Positions 8,730 through 17,662 of a DNA stretch of 64,000 nt are shown here, piece by piece; the first letter of the stretch is position 1; the number at the start of each line of letters is the position of its first letter. The stretch lies in assembly GCF_002005445.1 (NCBI RefSeq), contig NZ_CP014692.1:1-64000 (forward strand), in the 5' to 3' direction. The position numbers were made by a program, and so were the translations under genes. Origin of the DNA: Acetobacter aceti. Its GTDB lineage: Bacteria > Pseudomonadota > Alphaproteobacteria > Acetobacterales > Acetobacteraceae. The notes below the pieces were generated by a model. It made no database searches, was not told the DNA's origin, and was given only the letters and a program-made list of their open reading frames with translations.

Positions 8730-9695
8730 ATGCAGATTTCAAGGGATATCCTGACACGATCCTACCGTGCCATGCGCACGATCCGGGACTTCGAAGAACG
8801 GCTGCATGTCGAATTCGCGACCGGGGAGATTCCGGGCTTTGTTCATCTCTACTGCGGAGAAGAAGCGTCCGGCGTGGGTGTCTGCGCCCATCTGACCGAC
8901 ACGGACACTATCGCCAGCACGCACCGCGGACACGGGCACTGTATTGCAAAAGGCGTTGCCGTGGACGGCATGATGGCGGAAATCTATGGTCGTCAGACGG
9001 GAGTCTGTCGTGGCAAGGGCGGTTCCATGCATATCGCGGATCTGTCGCTCGGCATGCTGGGCGCCAACGGTATCGTGGGAGGTGGGCCGCCCCTGATCTG
9101 CGGTGCGGCGCTCTCGCATAAACTTCTGAAAGATAACGGTGTTGCCGTCGCTTTTTATGGTGATGGCGCCTCCAACGAAGGCAGCACGCTGGAAAGCCTC
9201 AACCTCGCCACAGTATGGCAGCTCCCGGCTGTCTTCGTGGTGGAGGACAATGGTTACGGCGAGGCGACAGGCGCTTCCTATGCCTGCGCAGGCACGCAAA
9301 AAGACCGGGCGGCAGGTTTCGGTATGCCGTATTTCGAATGCGACGGCACCGACTTCTTCGCTGTTTATGAAACCGCAGGCGAAGCCATCGCCCATGCCCG
9401 CTCAGGCAAGGGACCGGCGATGCTGCATGTGCATCTCTCCCGCTGGTATGGTCATTTCGAAGGGGACGCCATGACTTACAGGGCTGAAGGAGAAGTTGCG
9501 AAAGAGCGTGCTGAACACGACTGTCTTGCCAATTTCAGGAAGCATGTAACGGAAATCAGTCTGCTTGAAGCATCAGCGCTGGACGATATCGACGCATCGG
9601 TGAAAAGCGAGATCGAAGCGGCTGTCGTTGCCGCCAAGGCGGCCCCTCTGCCGGAAGAGGCTGACCTGATGCGGGATGTTTATGTCTCTTACTGA
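8730..9695 (+). CDS. acoA: Acetoin dehydrogenase E1 component, alpha subunit
   Basis: A 321-residue thiamine diphosphate enzyme subunit. With AcoB it cleaves acetoin and passes the acetyl group to lipoyl-AcoC, giving acetyl-CoA and acetaldehyde. The ThDP/Mg-binding motif is GDGASNEGSTLESLNLA followed by VVEDNGYGEAT, and the typical E1-alpha segment HRGHGHCIAKG is present. The sequence alone would also fit a pyruvate or branched-chain dehydrogenase E1-alpha. The assignment to acetoin rests on the adjacent hydrolase-type AcoC and the AcoR-like regulator. The gene starts at 8730 with AGGA five bases upstream and leads a three-gene operon (26-bp gap to acoB). Confidence 0.88.
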   Translation: MQISRDILTRSYRAMRTIRDFEERLHVEFATGEIPGFVHLYCGEEASGVGVCAHLTDTDTIASTHRGHGHCIAKGVAVDGMMAEIYGRQTGVCRGKGGSMHIADLSLGMLGANGIVGGGPPLICGAALSHKLLKDNGVAVAFYGDGASNEGSTLESLNLATVWQLPAVFVVEDNGYGEATGASYACAGTQKDRAAGFGMPYFECDGTDFFAVYETAGEAIAHARSGKGPAMLHVHLSRWYGHFEGDAMTYRAEGEVAKERAEHDCLANFRKHVTEISLLEASALDDIDASVKSEIEAAVVAAKAAPLPEEADLMRDVYVSY

Positions 9696-9721
9696 TCTCT
9701 CTTGCAAAAAAGGATAATAAG

Positions 9722-10750
9722 ATGAGCAGGAAAAGCTTTCGTCAGGCCATCAATGAAGCCCTGCGGCAGGAGATGCGTCGTGATCCCCGCGTGATTCTCA
9801 TGGGTGAGGATGTCGCAGGTGGGCGTGGCGGCACATCCGGCGTGAAAGATGCCTGGGGCGGCGTTCTGGGCGTCACCAAGGGTTTGCAGACAGAATTCGG
9901 GGAAGATCGAGTTTTTGATACTCCCATCAGCGAAGCTTCCTATATCGGTGCGGCGGCAGGTGCGGCGGCAACCGGTCTCCGCCCTGTCGCGGAACTGATG
10001 TTTGTTGATTTTGTCGGCTGCTGTCTTGATCAGATCATGAATCAGGCAGCCAAGTTCCGCTACATGTTCGGCGGCAAGGCGCGCACTCCGCTTGTCATCC
10101 GGGCCATGTATGGCGCGGGCTTCAACGCGGCCGCGCAGCACAGTCAGGCGCTCTATCCACTGTTCACCCATATTCCCGGCCTGAAAGTGGTCGTGCCATC
10201 CTCTCCCTATGAGGCAAAAGGACTGCTCATTGAAGCTATCCGTGATGATGATCCTGTGATCTTCCTTGAAAACAAGGTCATGTATGACGACGAGGAAGAA
10301 GTGCCTGACGAGCCGTACACCATCCCGTTCGGCGAGGCCAACCTGACGCGTGAAGGCGATGACGTCACCATTGTCGCCTTTGGCCGTATGGTGAATTTCG
10401 CCAATCAGGCCGCTGACCGTCTGGAAAAGGACGGAATATCCTGCACGGTGATCGATCCCCGGACAACATCCCCGCTGGATACAGGCACAATTCTCGATTG
10501 TGTGGCCGACACGGGTCGTCTTGTGATCGTTGATGAATCCAGTCCCCGTTGCAATCTGGCGACGGACGTCGCCGCTCTGGTCGCGGAAGAAGCGTTCGAC
10601 GCCCTGAAAGCCCCGATCCGTCGCGTTGTGCCACCGCACACACCCGTTCCCTTCGCAACGGTTCTTGAGAATCTCTACATGCCCAGCGTGGAAAAAATTG
10701 AAGCCGCAGTGCGCTCGGTCGCTGCCTACCGCGTGAAACAGGAGGCCTGA
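9722..10750 (+). CDS. acoB: Acetoin dehydrogenase E1 component, beta subunit
   Basis: A 342-residue transketolase-like E1-beta subunit that completes the ThDP active site with AcoA in the alpha2beta2 enzyme. It shows the opening INEALRQEMRRDPRVILMGED, the segment FDTPISEASYIGAAAGAAATG and the C-terminal transketolase domain with VIDPRTTSPLDTG. The ribosome site AAGGA lies seven bases before the ATG. It is followed by acoC after 3 bp. A pyruvate dehydrogenase E1-beta would look similar, so the acetoin role comes from context. Confidence 0.9.
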   Translation: MSRKSFRQAINEALRQEMRRDPRVILMGEDVAGGRGGTSGVKDAWGGVLGVTKGLQTEFGEDRVFDTPISEASYIGAAAGAAATGLRPVAELMFVDFVGCCLDQIMNQAAKFRYMFGGKARTPLVIRAMYGAGFNAAAQHSQALYPLFTHIPGLKVVVPSSPYEAKGLLIEAIRDDDPVIFLENKVMYDDEEEVPDEPYTIPFGEANLTREGDDVTIVAFGRMVNFANQAADRLEKDGISCTVIDPRTTSPLDTGTILDCVADTGRLVIVDESSPRCNLATDVAALVAEEAFDALKAPIRRVVPPHTPVPFATVLENLYMPSVEKIEAAVRSVAAYRVKQEA

Positions 10751-10753
10751 TCC

Positions 10754-11878
10754 ATGGGTGGCGCCATCACACCGATCACCATGCCGAAGTTCGGTCTGGC
10801 CATGACCGAAGGCAAGCTGGCGAGCTGGAACCTTCCCGTCGGCAAGGAGGTCAAGGCCGGGGATGAACTGGCCGATATCGAGACAAGCAAGATTACAAAC
10901 GGATATGAGAGTCCGGCTGCCGGAATCCTGCGTCGGCAGGTCGCGCCGGAAGGCGAGATGCTGCCCGTCGGCGCGCTGATCGGCATTCTGGCTGATGCTG
11001 ACGTTTCCGATGCCGAGATTGATGCCTTCATTCAGAATTTCAATGACAATTTCTCTTCAGGAGAAACGGAAGATAAAAACAGCGATACGACCGCCCGCAG
11101 AATAGTGGGCGTTGGCGATCTCAAGATCTCCGTGCAGGAAAGCGGAAATAAAGAGACAGGAACGGCTGTCCTTCTCATTCATGGTTTTGGAGGAGATGTA
11201 AGCAACTGGATGCTGACACAGTCAGCACTGGCGTCGTCGCATCATGTAATCGCTTTCGATCTGCCCGGACACGGCGAATCCACAAAACAGGTTGGAGACG
11301 GCACACCAGCCGGGTTTGCAAAAACTGTTGGAGACCTGATCAAGGCGCTGGATTTACCCGAAGTGCATGTCGTCGGACATTCTCTTGGTGGCGCAATAGC
11401 ACTGGAGCTGGCAAAATCTTCTCCCGATCTGGTAAAAAGTCTGACCCTGATTGCACCGGCAGCTCTTGGTCAGGACATCAACATGAACTTCATCAATGGC
11501 TTCATTGAAGCGGACAGACGCAAAACGCTTGAACCTGTCCTGCAATATCTTGTCCATGATAAAAGCCTTATTTCCCGGCAGATGGTGGAAGGGATCATCC
11601 GCTATAAACGACTGGACGGTGTGGTCAGTGGTTTGAAAACCATAGCTTCCGCTAGCTTCCCGGATGGAAAACAGGCTGTTTCACTCAGGTCCGTTCTGGA
11701 AACATTCGACAAACCTGTCCAGATTCTCTGGGGAGAGCAGGACGAGATCATGTCGACAAAAGACGCTGACGGCCTCCCTGCCAGCATCAGCGTGACCCGT
11801 TTTCCTGAAACCGGCCATATGCCGCAGCTTGAGCAGGCTGCCGCGGTGAACAGATCAATCAGCCAGTTCGTCGGATAG
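10754..11878 (+). CDS. acoC: Acetoin dehydrogenase E2 (lipoyl domain plus alpha/beta hydrolase)
   Basis: A 374-residue fusion. Residues 1-80 form a lipoyl domain with the lipoylated lysine in the motif DIETSKITN. From about residue 120 the protein is an alpha/beta hydrolase: oxyanion loop LLIHGFGGD, nucleophile elbow VVGHSLGGA, and a late His in FPETGHMPQLEQ. The normal E2 acyltransferase core (HxxxDG) is missing. This is the architecture known for AcoC of acetoin-degrading proteobacteria and is the strongest evidence that the operon handles acetoin rather than pyruvate. No E3 (acoL) gene follows, so the dihydrolipoamide dehydrogenase is probably shared with another complex. Confidence 0.92.
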   Translation: MGGAITPITMPKFGLAMTEGKLASWNLPVGKEVKAGDELADIETSKITNGYESPAAGILRRQVAPEGEMLPVGALIGILADADVSDAEIDAFIQNFNDNFSSGETEDKNSDTTARRIVGVGDLKISVQESGNKETGTAVLLIHGFGGDVSNWMLTQSALASSHHVIAFDLPGHGESTKQVGDGTPAGFAKTVGDLIKALDLPEVHVVGHSLGGAIALELAKSSPDLVKSLTLIAPAALGQDINMNFINGFIEADRRKTLEPVLQYLVHDKSLISRQMVEGIIRYKRLDGVVSGLKTIASASFPDGKQAVSLRSVLETFDKPVQILWGEQDEIMSTKDADGLPASISVTRFPETGHMPQLEQAAAVNRSISQFVG

Positions 11879-11888
11879 CTGATCTTCC

Positions 11889-11922
11889 GCACGGTGCAGT
11901 GAAAGCTGCATCGTGCATTTTT
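11889..11922 (+). terminator. Rho-independent terminator after acoC
   Basis: An 11-bp stem GCACGGTGCAG / CTGCATCGTGC (one G-T pair) with a 6-base loop, followed by ATTTTT, 10 bp after the acoC stop. Confidence 0.8.
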
Positions 11923-12021
11923 AGGGGATTTTTTAAGAAGTAGATTGAAAAATCATAAATTTTTTCATGCATGCCATAATACCGAAAATTACCGGAGAAT
12001 TCAGAAAACAAGCTTATAAAT

Positions 12022-12056
12022 AAAAGTTTTGGTGAAGCTTTTTCAAAAGCTTCAGG
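12022..12056. repeat. AAGCTT-type hairpin repeat
   Basis: AAAAGTTTTGGTGAAGCTT with the inverted partner AAGCTTCA just after it. Similar hairpins occur near 16902, 29975, 30808, 37425, 38299 and 62431, always between genes. Possibly a terminator-like or REP-like element. Confidence 0.5.
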
Positions 12057-12085
12057 CCACCCTCTCTTTCTGAAAAAACCACCAC

Positions 12086-12191
12086 TAGAGCATTTCCAAA
12101 GAAAACTGGTTCGGTGGAAATGCTCTAGGTTATTGTTTTTACGAGCATATTCACGTATTTGAATGCACGCATTCAAATAGGATCGGCTCTA
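12086..12191. repeat. 106-bp intergenic repeat with inverted ends, copy 1
   Basis: The element begins TAGAGC and ends GCTCTA. Inside it are two perfect dyads: TAGAGCATTTCCA / TGGAAATGCTCTA (12086-12098 with 12115-12127) and TTTGAATGC-ac-GCATTCAAA (12158-12177). A second copy at 37544-37649 differs at about 8 of 106 positions by eye. Size, palindromic build and intergenic position suggest a small non-autonomous mobile or REP-like element. No coding capacity is seen. Confidence 0.75.
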
Positions 12192-12319
12192 ACCACCTAT
12201 CAAAATCAGAAAATCATTTTTATCTGTGCCACTCACAATAATGCGAGACTGCTTTGTCGCAACCATTCCATCAGAAGCCCGTTCTCCTCGTGACCGAGTA
12301 ACACTCACAGGAGATTTTC

Positions 12320-13180
12320 GTGGCGATTACCATTCCACCACAAAGCCAGGATCATCAGCCCGGTGTTGAAGGCAAAATGAAGCCTCTGGCCGTTCATATC
12401 AGCCCTGACTACAAGGGTAGCGGCAAGCTTGCTGGCAAAAAAGCACTCATAACCGGTGGTGACAGCGGCATTGGCCGGGCTGCGGCGCTGCATTTTGCGC
12501 GTGAAGGTGCGGATATCGCCATCGTTTATCTTGAAGAGCATGAAGACGCCAGGGAAACCGCCCGTCTGATCGAGGCGGAGGGACGTAAGGCTGTTCTCAT
12601 TCCCGGTGATGTCTCCTCCAGCACATTCTGCAATGAAGCCGTCGAGAAAGCCGTTTCCCAGTTGGGCAGCCTTGATGTTCTCGTCAACAATGCCGGCGTG
12701 CAGTATGTCAGCAACGATCTGACTGACATCACAGATGAGGTCTGGCAGCGGCATATGGATGTCAATATCAACGGCTATTTCTATATGGCCCGCGCTGCTC
12801 TGAAACATCTGAAAGCCGGCGCATCGATTATCTCCACCTCTTCCATCAATGCCTTTGCCGGCAACAAGTCTCTGGTGGCTTACACCACCACCAAGGCAGC
12901 AGAAATGGGCTTCACGAGAGCGCTGGCTCTCCAGCTCGCAGAGAAAAAAATCCGGGTGAACGCCGTGGCGCCGGGTCCGATCTGGACACCACTGCAACCG
13001 GCAAGCTGGGGGCCGGTCGATCCGCAGGAAGTGGCTGATCTGGGCAAGAGCACGCCTATGGGACGTATTGGCGAGCCAAGCGAGATGGGGCCAGCCTATG
13101 TCTATCTGGCCTCGGAAGATTCCTCTTACGTGACTGGCCAGACGCTCCACGTCAACGGAGGCATGATCATCAATGGCTGA
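12320..13180 (+). CDS. SDR-family oxidoreductase (glucose/ribitol dehydrogenase-like)
   Basis: A 286-residue short-chain dehydrogenase. The cofactor motif is ITGGDSGIGRAAAL near residue 50, then NNAG, the catalytic Ser in SIISTSSINAF and the YxxxK pair in AYTTTKAAEM. The N-terminal extension rich in Pro/Gln (IPPQSQDHQPGVEGKMKPL) is typical of the YghA/general-stress subgroup of SDRs that act on sugars, polyols or aldehydes. The GTG start at 12320 has CAGGAGA five bases upstream. It overlaps the next gene, an AGE-family epimerase, by 8 bp, which suggests the two act on the same sugar-like substrate. The exact substrate is not readable. Confidence 0.88.
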   Translation: MAITIPPQSQDHQPGVEGKMKPLAVHISPDYKGSGKLAGKKALITGGDSGIGRAAALHFAREGADIAIVYLEEHEDARETARLIEAEGRKAVLIPGDVSSSTFCNEAVEKAVSQLGSLDVLVNNAGVQYVSNDLTDITDEVWQRHMDVNINGYFYMARAALKHLKAGASIISTSSINAFAGNKSLVAYTTTKAAEMGFTRALALQLAEKKIRVNAVAPGPIWTPLQPASWGPVDPQEVADLGKSTPMGRIGEPSEMGPAYVYLASEDSSYVTGQTLHVNGGMIING

Positions 13181-14441
13181 GATGCTGCCTTCCCTGATGG
13201 TGCCAACGTCGAGCTGGCTCCGTCGCTCCGTGCATCGCCGCTGGCTGGATCATCAGGGATTGCGGCTCCTCGATTTTTCAAAACCGTCCCGCATGAAGCT
13301 GGGCTTCGGTCCGCTTGATGAAGAAGGGATGCTTACTCCCGGCGCTCCGCCGGACACCATTCTCACGGCCCGTATGACCCATGTCTATGCGATCGCCGCC
13401 ATGCGGGGTGTGCCGGGCTGTCTGCCATTGGCTGAGCATGGTGTCGCGGCTCTCCGGGGTGGGTTGAAGGACAAACTCCACGGCGGGTGGTTCACTGCTT
13501 CTCCGGAAACCCTGAAAACCATTCAGGAGAAGCGGAAAGAAAACTATCTTCACGCCTTTGTCGCACTGGCGGCTTCTTCGGCGCATGTCGCGGGCGTTGC
13601 TGGCGCCAGCGCGCTTCTCAAGGATGCCGCGCATATCTGGGAAACCCATTTCTGGAGTGAGGAAGAAGGCGTTTTTCGGGAAAGTTTTGCCGCTGACTGG
13701 TCAGATGAAGAAAACTATCGTGGCGCAAACTCCAACATGCACTCGGTGGAAGCCTGCATGGCGCTGGCTGATGTGCTCGATGCTCCCATCTGGAGAATAC
13801 GCGCCCTACGGAGCGCCGAGCGTTTCATCCATCATTTCGCGCGTGAAAACGGCTATGCGGTTCCGGAACATTTCGACCGGAACTGGAAGCGTCTTGATGA
13901 CTTCAACCATGACAGGCCAACGGACGATCTGCGTCCTTTCGGCATGACGCCGGGGCATTTCGTGGAATGGTCGCATCTTCTGCTCAAACTGGAAGCCGCT
14001 TTATTGCGTCAGGACGGGCATGCGCCATTCTGGCTGCTGACCGACGCGATCGGGCTGTTCAACACCGGCATGAAAGCAGGCTGGTCACGCAACGGAACGG
14101 GTGGGCTGCTGTATACTGTCGATTTCCAGCTTGAACCTGTTGTGCAGAACAAGCCGCACTGGTGTCAGGCCGAAGCGCTCACTGCGGCAGCCGCCCTGCT
14201 GAAACGGACGGGTCAGGCTCCTTATGAGACGTGGTACCGGAAAATATGGGATTTCATCGATCTGCACATGATCGATCGGAAAAAAGGTGGGTGGATTCAG
14301 GAACTGGATGCGGACAATCATCAGTCTGAAGTCGTGTATCCCGGCAAGGCAGATCTCTATCATGCATGGCAGGCGACATTGAATCCGCTCCTGCCGCTGT
14401 CACCCAGTTTCGCGACGGCTATCTCGGAGCTGGACGGCTAA
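13173..14441 (+). CDS. AGE-family sugar epimerase/isomerase
   Basis: A 422-residue protein with an (alpha/alpha)6-barrel of the N-acylglucosamine 2-epimerase family, which also includes mannose isomerase and cellobiose 2-epimerase. Conserved landmarks are YRGANSNMHSVEACMALADV (Arg and His of the active site), ENGYAVPEHFD, the TPGHFVEWSHLLL block and a late WCQAEAL. It starts inside the preceding SDR gene with GGAGG 11 bases upstream, so translation is coupled. Absence of an ATP-binding signature and the overlap with an oxidoreductase favour a free-sugar isomerase, for example mannose/fructose interconversion; this is inference. Confidence 0.85.
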   Translation: MAEMLPSLMVPTSSWLRRSVHRRWLDHQGLRLLDFSKPSRMKLGFGPLDEEGMLTPGAPPDTILTARMTHVYAIAAMRGVPGCLPLAEHGVAALRGGLKDKLHGGWFTASPETLKTIQEKRKENYLHAFVALAASSAHVAGVAGASALLKDAAHIWETHFWSEEEGVFRESFAADWSDEENYRGANSNMHSVEACMALADVLDAPIWRIRALRSAERFIHHFARENGYAVPEHFDRNWKRLDDFNHDRPTDDLRPFGMTPGHFVEWSHLLLKLEAALLRQDGHAPFWLLTDAIGLFNTGMKAGWSRNGTGGLLYTVDFQLEPVVQNKPHWCQAEALTAAAALLKRTGQAPYETWYRKIWDFIDLHMIDRKKGGWIQELDADNHQSEVVYPGKADLYHAWQATLNPLLPLSPSFATAISELDG

Positions 14442-14463
14442 TTATGTCTTTTGCAAATATTGA

Positions 14464-14530
14464 TGGGGTAGTTTTCAGGGCTTTGCCCCGAACCCTACAA
14501 AGGGACACGGTCCCTTTGATCCCACTTTGT
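14464..14530 (+). repeat. 65-bp double-hairpin repeat, copy A
   Basis: GGGCTTTGCCCC followed by AAAGGGACACGGTCCCTTT and GATCCC. The same order appears at 20201, 27141, 29812, 30725 and 48343 (both orientations). Confidence 0.65.
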
Positions 14531-14547
14531 TAAAACAGAATAGGTGT

Positions 14548-14568
14548 GAAGGGATCAGTGATCCCTTC
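14548..14568. terminator. Palindrome between convergent genes
   Basis: GAAGGGATCA-g-TGATCCCTTC, a 10-bp perfect dyad between the convergent epimerase and folD genes. There is no clear T tract, so it is a terminator candidate only. Confidence 0.35.
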
Positions 14569-14638
14569 TAGGCGCAAGGTAGAGCCCTGCTGACATTGGC
14601 ACTGACAAAACTTAAAAAAGGTTGTCTGATTCATGGCC

Positions 14639-15610
14639 TCAGTAAGGTAGCCAGTTCTTGTCGCCGCTTTCCTTACAGGCCTTGTCACCGATACTCATGC
14701 GGGCGGCCTTCAACGTATTCCGCAGCAGGCAGGCGATGGTCATCGGCCCCACACCACCCGGAACCGGCGTGATGCGGCCCGCAATCGGTGCGACCTCGTC
14801 AAAGTCCACATCGCCGACCAGTCTGGTCTTTCCGCCTTCTGTCGGAATCCGGGTGATGCCGACGTCAATGACCGTTGCGCCGGGCTTCACCCAGTCCTTT
14901 TTCACCAACCTGCTGTTGCCTGTCGCGACAACCAGAATATCCGCCGTGCGGGCAACAGCCGCCGGATCGACCGTGTCGATATGACAGATGGAAACCGTGC
15001 AGCCCTCATTGAGCAGCAGCAACGCCATGGGCTTGCCGACCAGATTGGAGGCGCCGATGACGGTGGCGTTCAGTCCGCGCAGATCGCCGAGTTCTGATTT
15101 CAGCAGCATCAGGCAACCGAGCGGTGTGCAGGGGATGATGCCCGGCAGCCCGGTCATCAGACGCCCGGCATTGACCTCACCAAGACCATCAACGTCCTTG
15201 TTCGGAGCGATGGCGTTGGTGACACGGAACGGGTCGATATGCTTCGGCAGCGGCAACTGAACGAGGATGCCGTGAATCTCCGGGTCTTCGTTCAGACGTT
15301 CGATCAGATGCAGCAGCGAGCCTTCCGATGTTGTCTCCGGCAGCATGTGCATGAAAGAGCGCATGCCGACCCGGTGAGTCTCCAGCGCCTTGTTCCGCAC
15401 ATAGACTTCGCTCGCGGGGTCGTTGCCGACCAGCACCACAGCCAGCCCCGGTGTCACGCCGTGCTTTTCGTGAAAGGCCTTGACTTCGTCGGCTGTCCGC
15501 TGGCGCAGATTTTTCGCAAAGGCCCTGCCGTCAATTAGGCTGGCACCTCCATTTTCCCCGGCGCCTCCCGTGGAACCGCTGGCTGTTTCTGACGCTGTCT
15601 TTTCGGACAT
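14639..15610 (-). CDS. folD: Bifunctional methylene-THF dehydrogenase / methenyl-THF cyclohydrolase
   Basis: A 323-residue FolD that interconverts 5,10-methylene-, 5,10-methenyl- and 10-formyl-tetrahydrofolate using NADP, feeding purine and fMet synthesis. Hallmarks: [13 protein letters not shown] with the catalytic YxxxK lysine, [10 protein letters not shown], the Rossmann segment [14 protein letters not shown] and the C-terminal [13 protein letters not shown] use the ATG at 15610 rather than the more upstream start at 15655, because GGAAGG lies nine bases before it. Even so, about 25 residues rich in Ser/Thr/Gly precede the conserved core, and a short C-terminal tail follows. It is divergent from the threonine aldolase gene. 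Confidence 0.95.
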   Translation of the reverse strand: MSEKTASETASGSTGGAGENGGASLIDGRAFAKNLRQRTADEVKAFHEKHGVTPGLAVVLVGNDPASEVYVRNKALETHRVGMRSFMHMLPETTSEGSLLHLIERLNEDPEIHGILVQLPLPKHIDPFRVTNAIAPNKDVDGLGEVNAGRLMTGLPGIIPCTPLGCLMLLKSELGDLRGLNATVIGASNLVGKPMALLLLNEGCTVSICHIDTVDPAAVARTADILVVATGNSRLVKKDWVKPGATVIDVGITRIPTEGGKTRLVGDVDFDEVAPIAGRITPVPGGVGPMTIACLLRNTLKAARMSIGDKACKESGDKNWLPY

Positions 15611-15670
15611 TGGGCTTGGCCTTCCATGGGTGCTAGAATGGACGGGTCGTATCAAAAGGCAGGAGGCGAC

Positions 15671-16786
15671 ATGGAACAGACCGCTCAGACACCGCCGCTC
15701 AGTGACACGTTACCGGATGACGACACTGGGTCGCAGCGTATACGCACGAACTTCATGAGCGACAATGTGGGACCGGTCTGTCCCGAGATTCTCGCCGCCA
15801 TCACCGCCGCGAATACGGGCGACGCCCCGGCTCATGGTGACGATGCATGGACCGCCCGCCTTCAAGCCCGTGTATCCGAAGTCTTCGAGGCCGAAACGCG
15901 GGTTTTCCCCGTCGCAACGGGTACGGCGGCCAACGGCCTCGCCCTTGCGGCCCTGACCCCGCCATGGGGAGCGGTCCTGTGCGATGAAAGTTCGCATATT
16001 TTCCGCCGGGAATGCGGTGCGCCGGAATTCTTCACAAGCGGAGCAAAACTGTGCCCGATTCCGTCGGCTGAAGGCAGGATGCACACGGGGCTGCTGTCCC
16101 GCACAATCGCCGATCTTCAGGCCGGCGGACAACGCCTCAGCAGACCCGCCGCCCTCTCACTCTCTCAGGCTACTGAATGGGGGACCGTCTATACGATCGA
16201 ACAACTGGTCGAACTGACGATTCTGGCGCATGACGCGGGCATGGGGGTGCATATGGATGGAGCCCGCTTCGGCAATGCTCTGGCGCATCTGGGCTGTTCG
16301 CCTGCGGATGCAACGTGGCGCGCCGGTGTGGATATTCTCTCGCTCGGTGCGACCAAGAGCGGTGCTCTCGCCGCCGAGATGGTGGTGATCTTCGACACGA
16401 CGCTGGCGGAAGACATGGAGCGACGTATCAAGCGCGCCGGTCATCTCTGGTCCAAGCAGCGCTTCATCAGCGCGCAGATTCTGGCATGGCTGGAAAACGA
16501 TCTGTGGCTGCATAACGCACGTCAGGCCAACGAGATGGCGGGTCGCCTCGCCCGCGGTCTCCTTCGCCATCCCGGCGCGCTGCTGCCGTTCGACACGCAG
16601 GCGAACGAGGTCTTCGCCATCATGCCTGAGCTTCTGGTACAGGGGCTTGAGGCTGCCGGCTACATTTTCCTTCGCAGGACCGCGCCTCCGGGTGTTGAAG
16701 GCACGCTGGTGCGTTTTGTCACGTCTTACGATACGCAAGCCGCCGATATTGATGCGTTGCTTGAGACGCTGGCGTCCATAGAATAA
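15671..16786 (+). CDS. Low-specificity L-threonine aldolase (beta-eliminating lyase family)
   Basis: A 371-residue fold-type I PLP enzyme. It is expected to split L-threonine or allo-threonine into glycine and acetaldehyde. Signs of the family are the opening [16 protein letters not shown], the segment [15 protein letters not shown] and the Schiff-base lysine in [14 protein letters not shown]. The frame is open from 15626, but GGAGG five bases before the ATG at 15671 marks the real start. It stands alone, divergent from folD; both touch one-carbon/glycine metabolism, which may be coincidence. Other aromatic beta-eliminating lyases share the fold, so the substrate is likely but not certain. 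Confidence 0.88.
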   Translation: MEQTAQTPPLSDTLPDDDTGSQRIRTNFMSDNVGPVCPEILAAITAANTGDAPAHGDDAWTARLQARVSEVFEAETRVFPVATGTAANGLALAALTPPWGAVLCDESSHIFRRECGAPEFFTSGAKLCPIPSAEGRMHTGLLSRTIADLQAGGQRLSRPAALSLSQATEWGTVYTIEQLVELTILAHDAGMGVHMDGARFGNALAHLGCSPADATWRAGVDILSLGATKSGALAAEMVVIFDTTLAEDMERRIKRAGHLWSKQRFISAQILAWLENDLWLHNARQANEMAGRLARGLLRHPGALLPFDTQANEVFAIMPELLVQGLEAAGYIFLRRTAPPGVEGTLVRFVTSYDTQAADIDALLETLASIE

Positions 16787-16901
16787 CGGGCGATCCATCG
16801 GCTGGATGGTACCCGACCGATGGAGCAGGGTGTATTTTTATCTGCCGGAAAAAGATACGGAAAGCCCTTTTTCAAGGGTGTGTAGCTGCCTGACCTGATA
16901 A

Positions 16902-16950
16902 AGTTTTCGGGTATCGTCTTTTTTCAAAAAAGCTCCACCAGAAATTTTTT
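16902..16950. repeat. AAGCTT-type hairpin repeat, degenerate
   Basis: AAAGTTTTCGGG, then CTTTTTTCAAAAAAGCTCCA. It is related to the hairpins at 12022 and 38299 but more diverged. Confidence 0.35.
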
Positions 16951-17022
16951 GATGATTTACACGGGATTTTTCAGAGCAAGATTTTTACCATCTGTATCCT
17001 ATGCTGGTCTGTCTGTGCCTCC

Positions 17023-17287
17023 GGGCATTGGCAAACCACGACGTTCACCGACGGGTTGCGCCTGTCCGGCATGACTGCGACGATGATGCTGGATCGCCCG
17101 ATGACCGGCGGATGCTTCGCCGCCTACGCCCGCAAGGTGCCTGCTCCAACGCTTCTGCCTGCACACATAGAGTGTTGAAGGGTGGGAGGCAGCGGTGCCC
17201 GCCTGCTGTCCCTGCCGCCCTACAGTCCCGACTTCAACCCTGTCGAGAACATCTTCGCCAAGATGAAGGCATGGATCAGACGAATGG
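17023..17287 (+). pseudogene. IS630-family transposase remnant
   Basis: A single frame translates to two pieces of an IS630 DDE transposase: GHWQTTTFTDGLRLSGM with DRPMTGGCFAAYARKVP, then the C-terminal signature LPPYSPDFNPVENIFAKMK. An in-frame TGA (17176-17178) and the loss of the central stretch carrying the second acidic residue separate them. The N-terminal half is absent. It ends where IS481-type sequence begins, so the element is dead. Confidence 0.8.
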
Positions 17288-17660
17288 CGTCCAGAACCCG
17301 AAGACGGTTGCGAAGTGGAAGAAGCGCACTGCGGTCGGTGATTTGCCGACCGGCCCCAAAGACGCGCATTCGACGGTGCCGGGCATTGAGGATGAGGCGA
17401 TCATCGTTGCTTTCCGCCGTCACACGCTGCTGCCGCTGGGCGGTTGCCTCTACGCGCTCAAGGCGACGATCCCGCACCTGACGTGATCATCCCTGCATCG
17501 CTGCCTGCAACGGCACAGGATCGGCCGACTGTCCGACGCCGAAGGCGACAAGCCAAAGCGCTCGAAGTTCAAGACCTATCCGATCGGCTATTTTCATATC
17601 GATATCGCTGTGGTCCGCACCGAAATGGGCCGCCTCTCCCTTTTCGTGGCGATCGATCGG
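17282..17660 (+). pseudogene. IS481-family transposase remnant
   Basis: The frame gives the helix-turn-helix part NPKTVAKWKKRTAVGDLPTG, then IIVAFRRHTLLPLGGCLYAL. A TGA at 17484-17486 stands where CGA (Arg) would be expected. The same frame continues SLHRCLQRHRIGRLSD, KPKRSKFKTYPIGYFHIDIA (start of the DDE domain, first Asp in HIDIA) up to LFVAIDR. The rest of the catalytic domain is missing. It abuts the IS630 remnant directly, suggesting one element inserted next to or into the other before decay. Confidence 0.8.
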
Positions 17661-17662
17661 GT

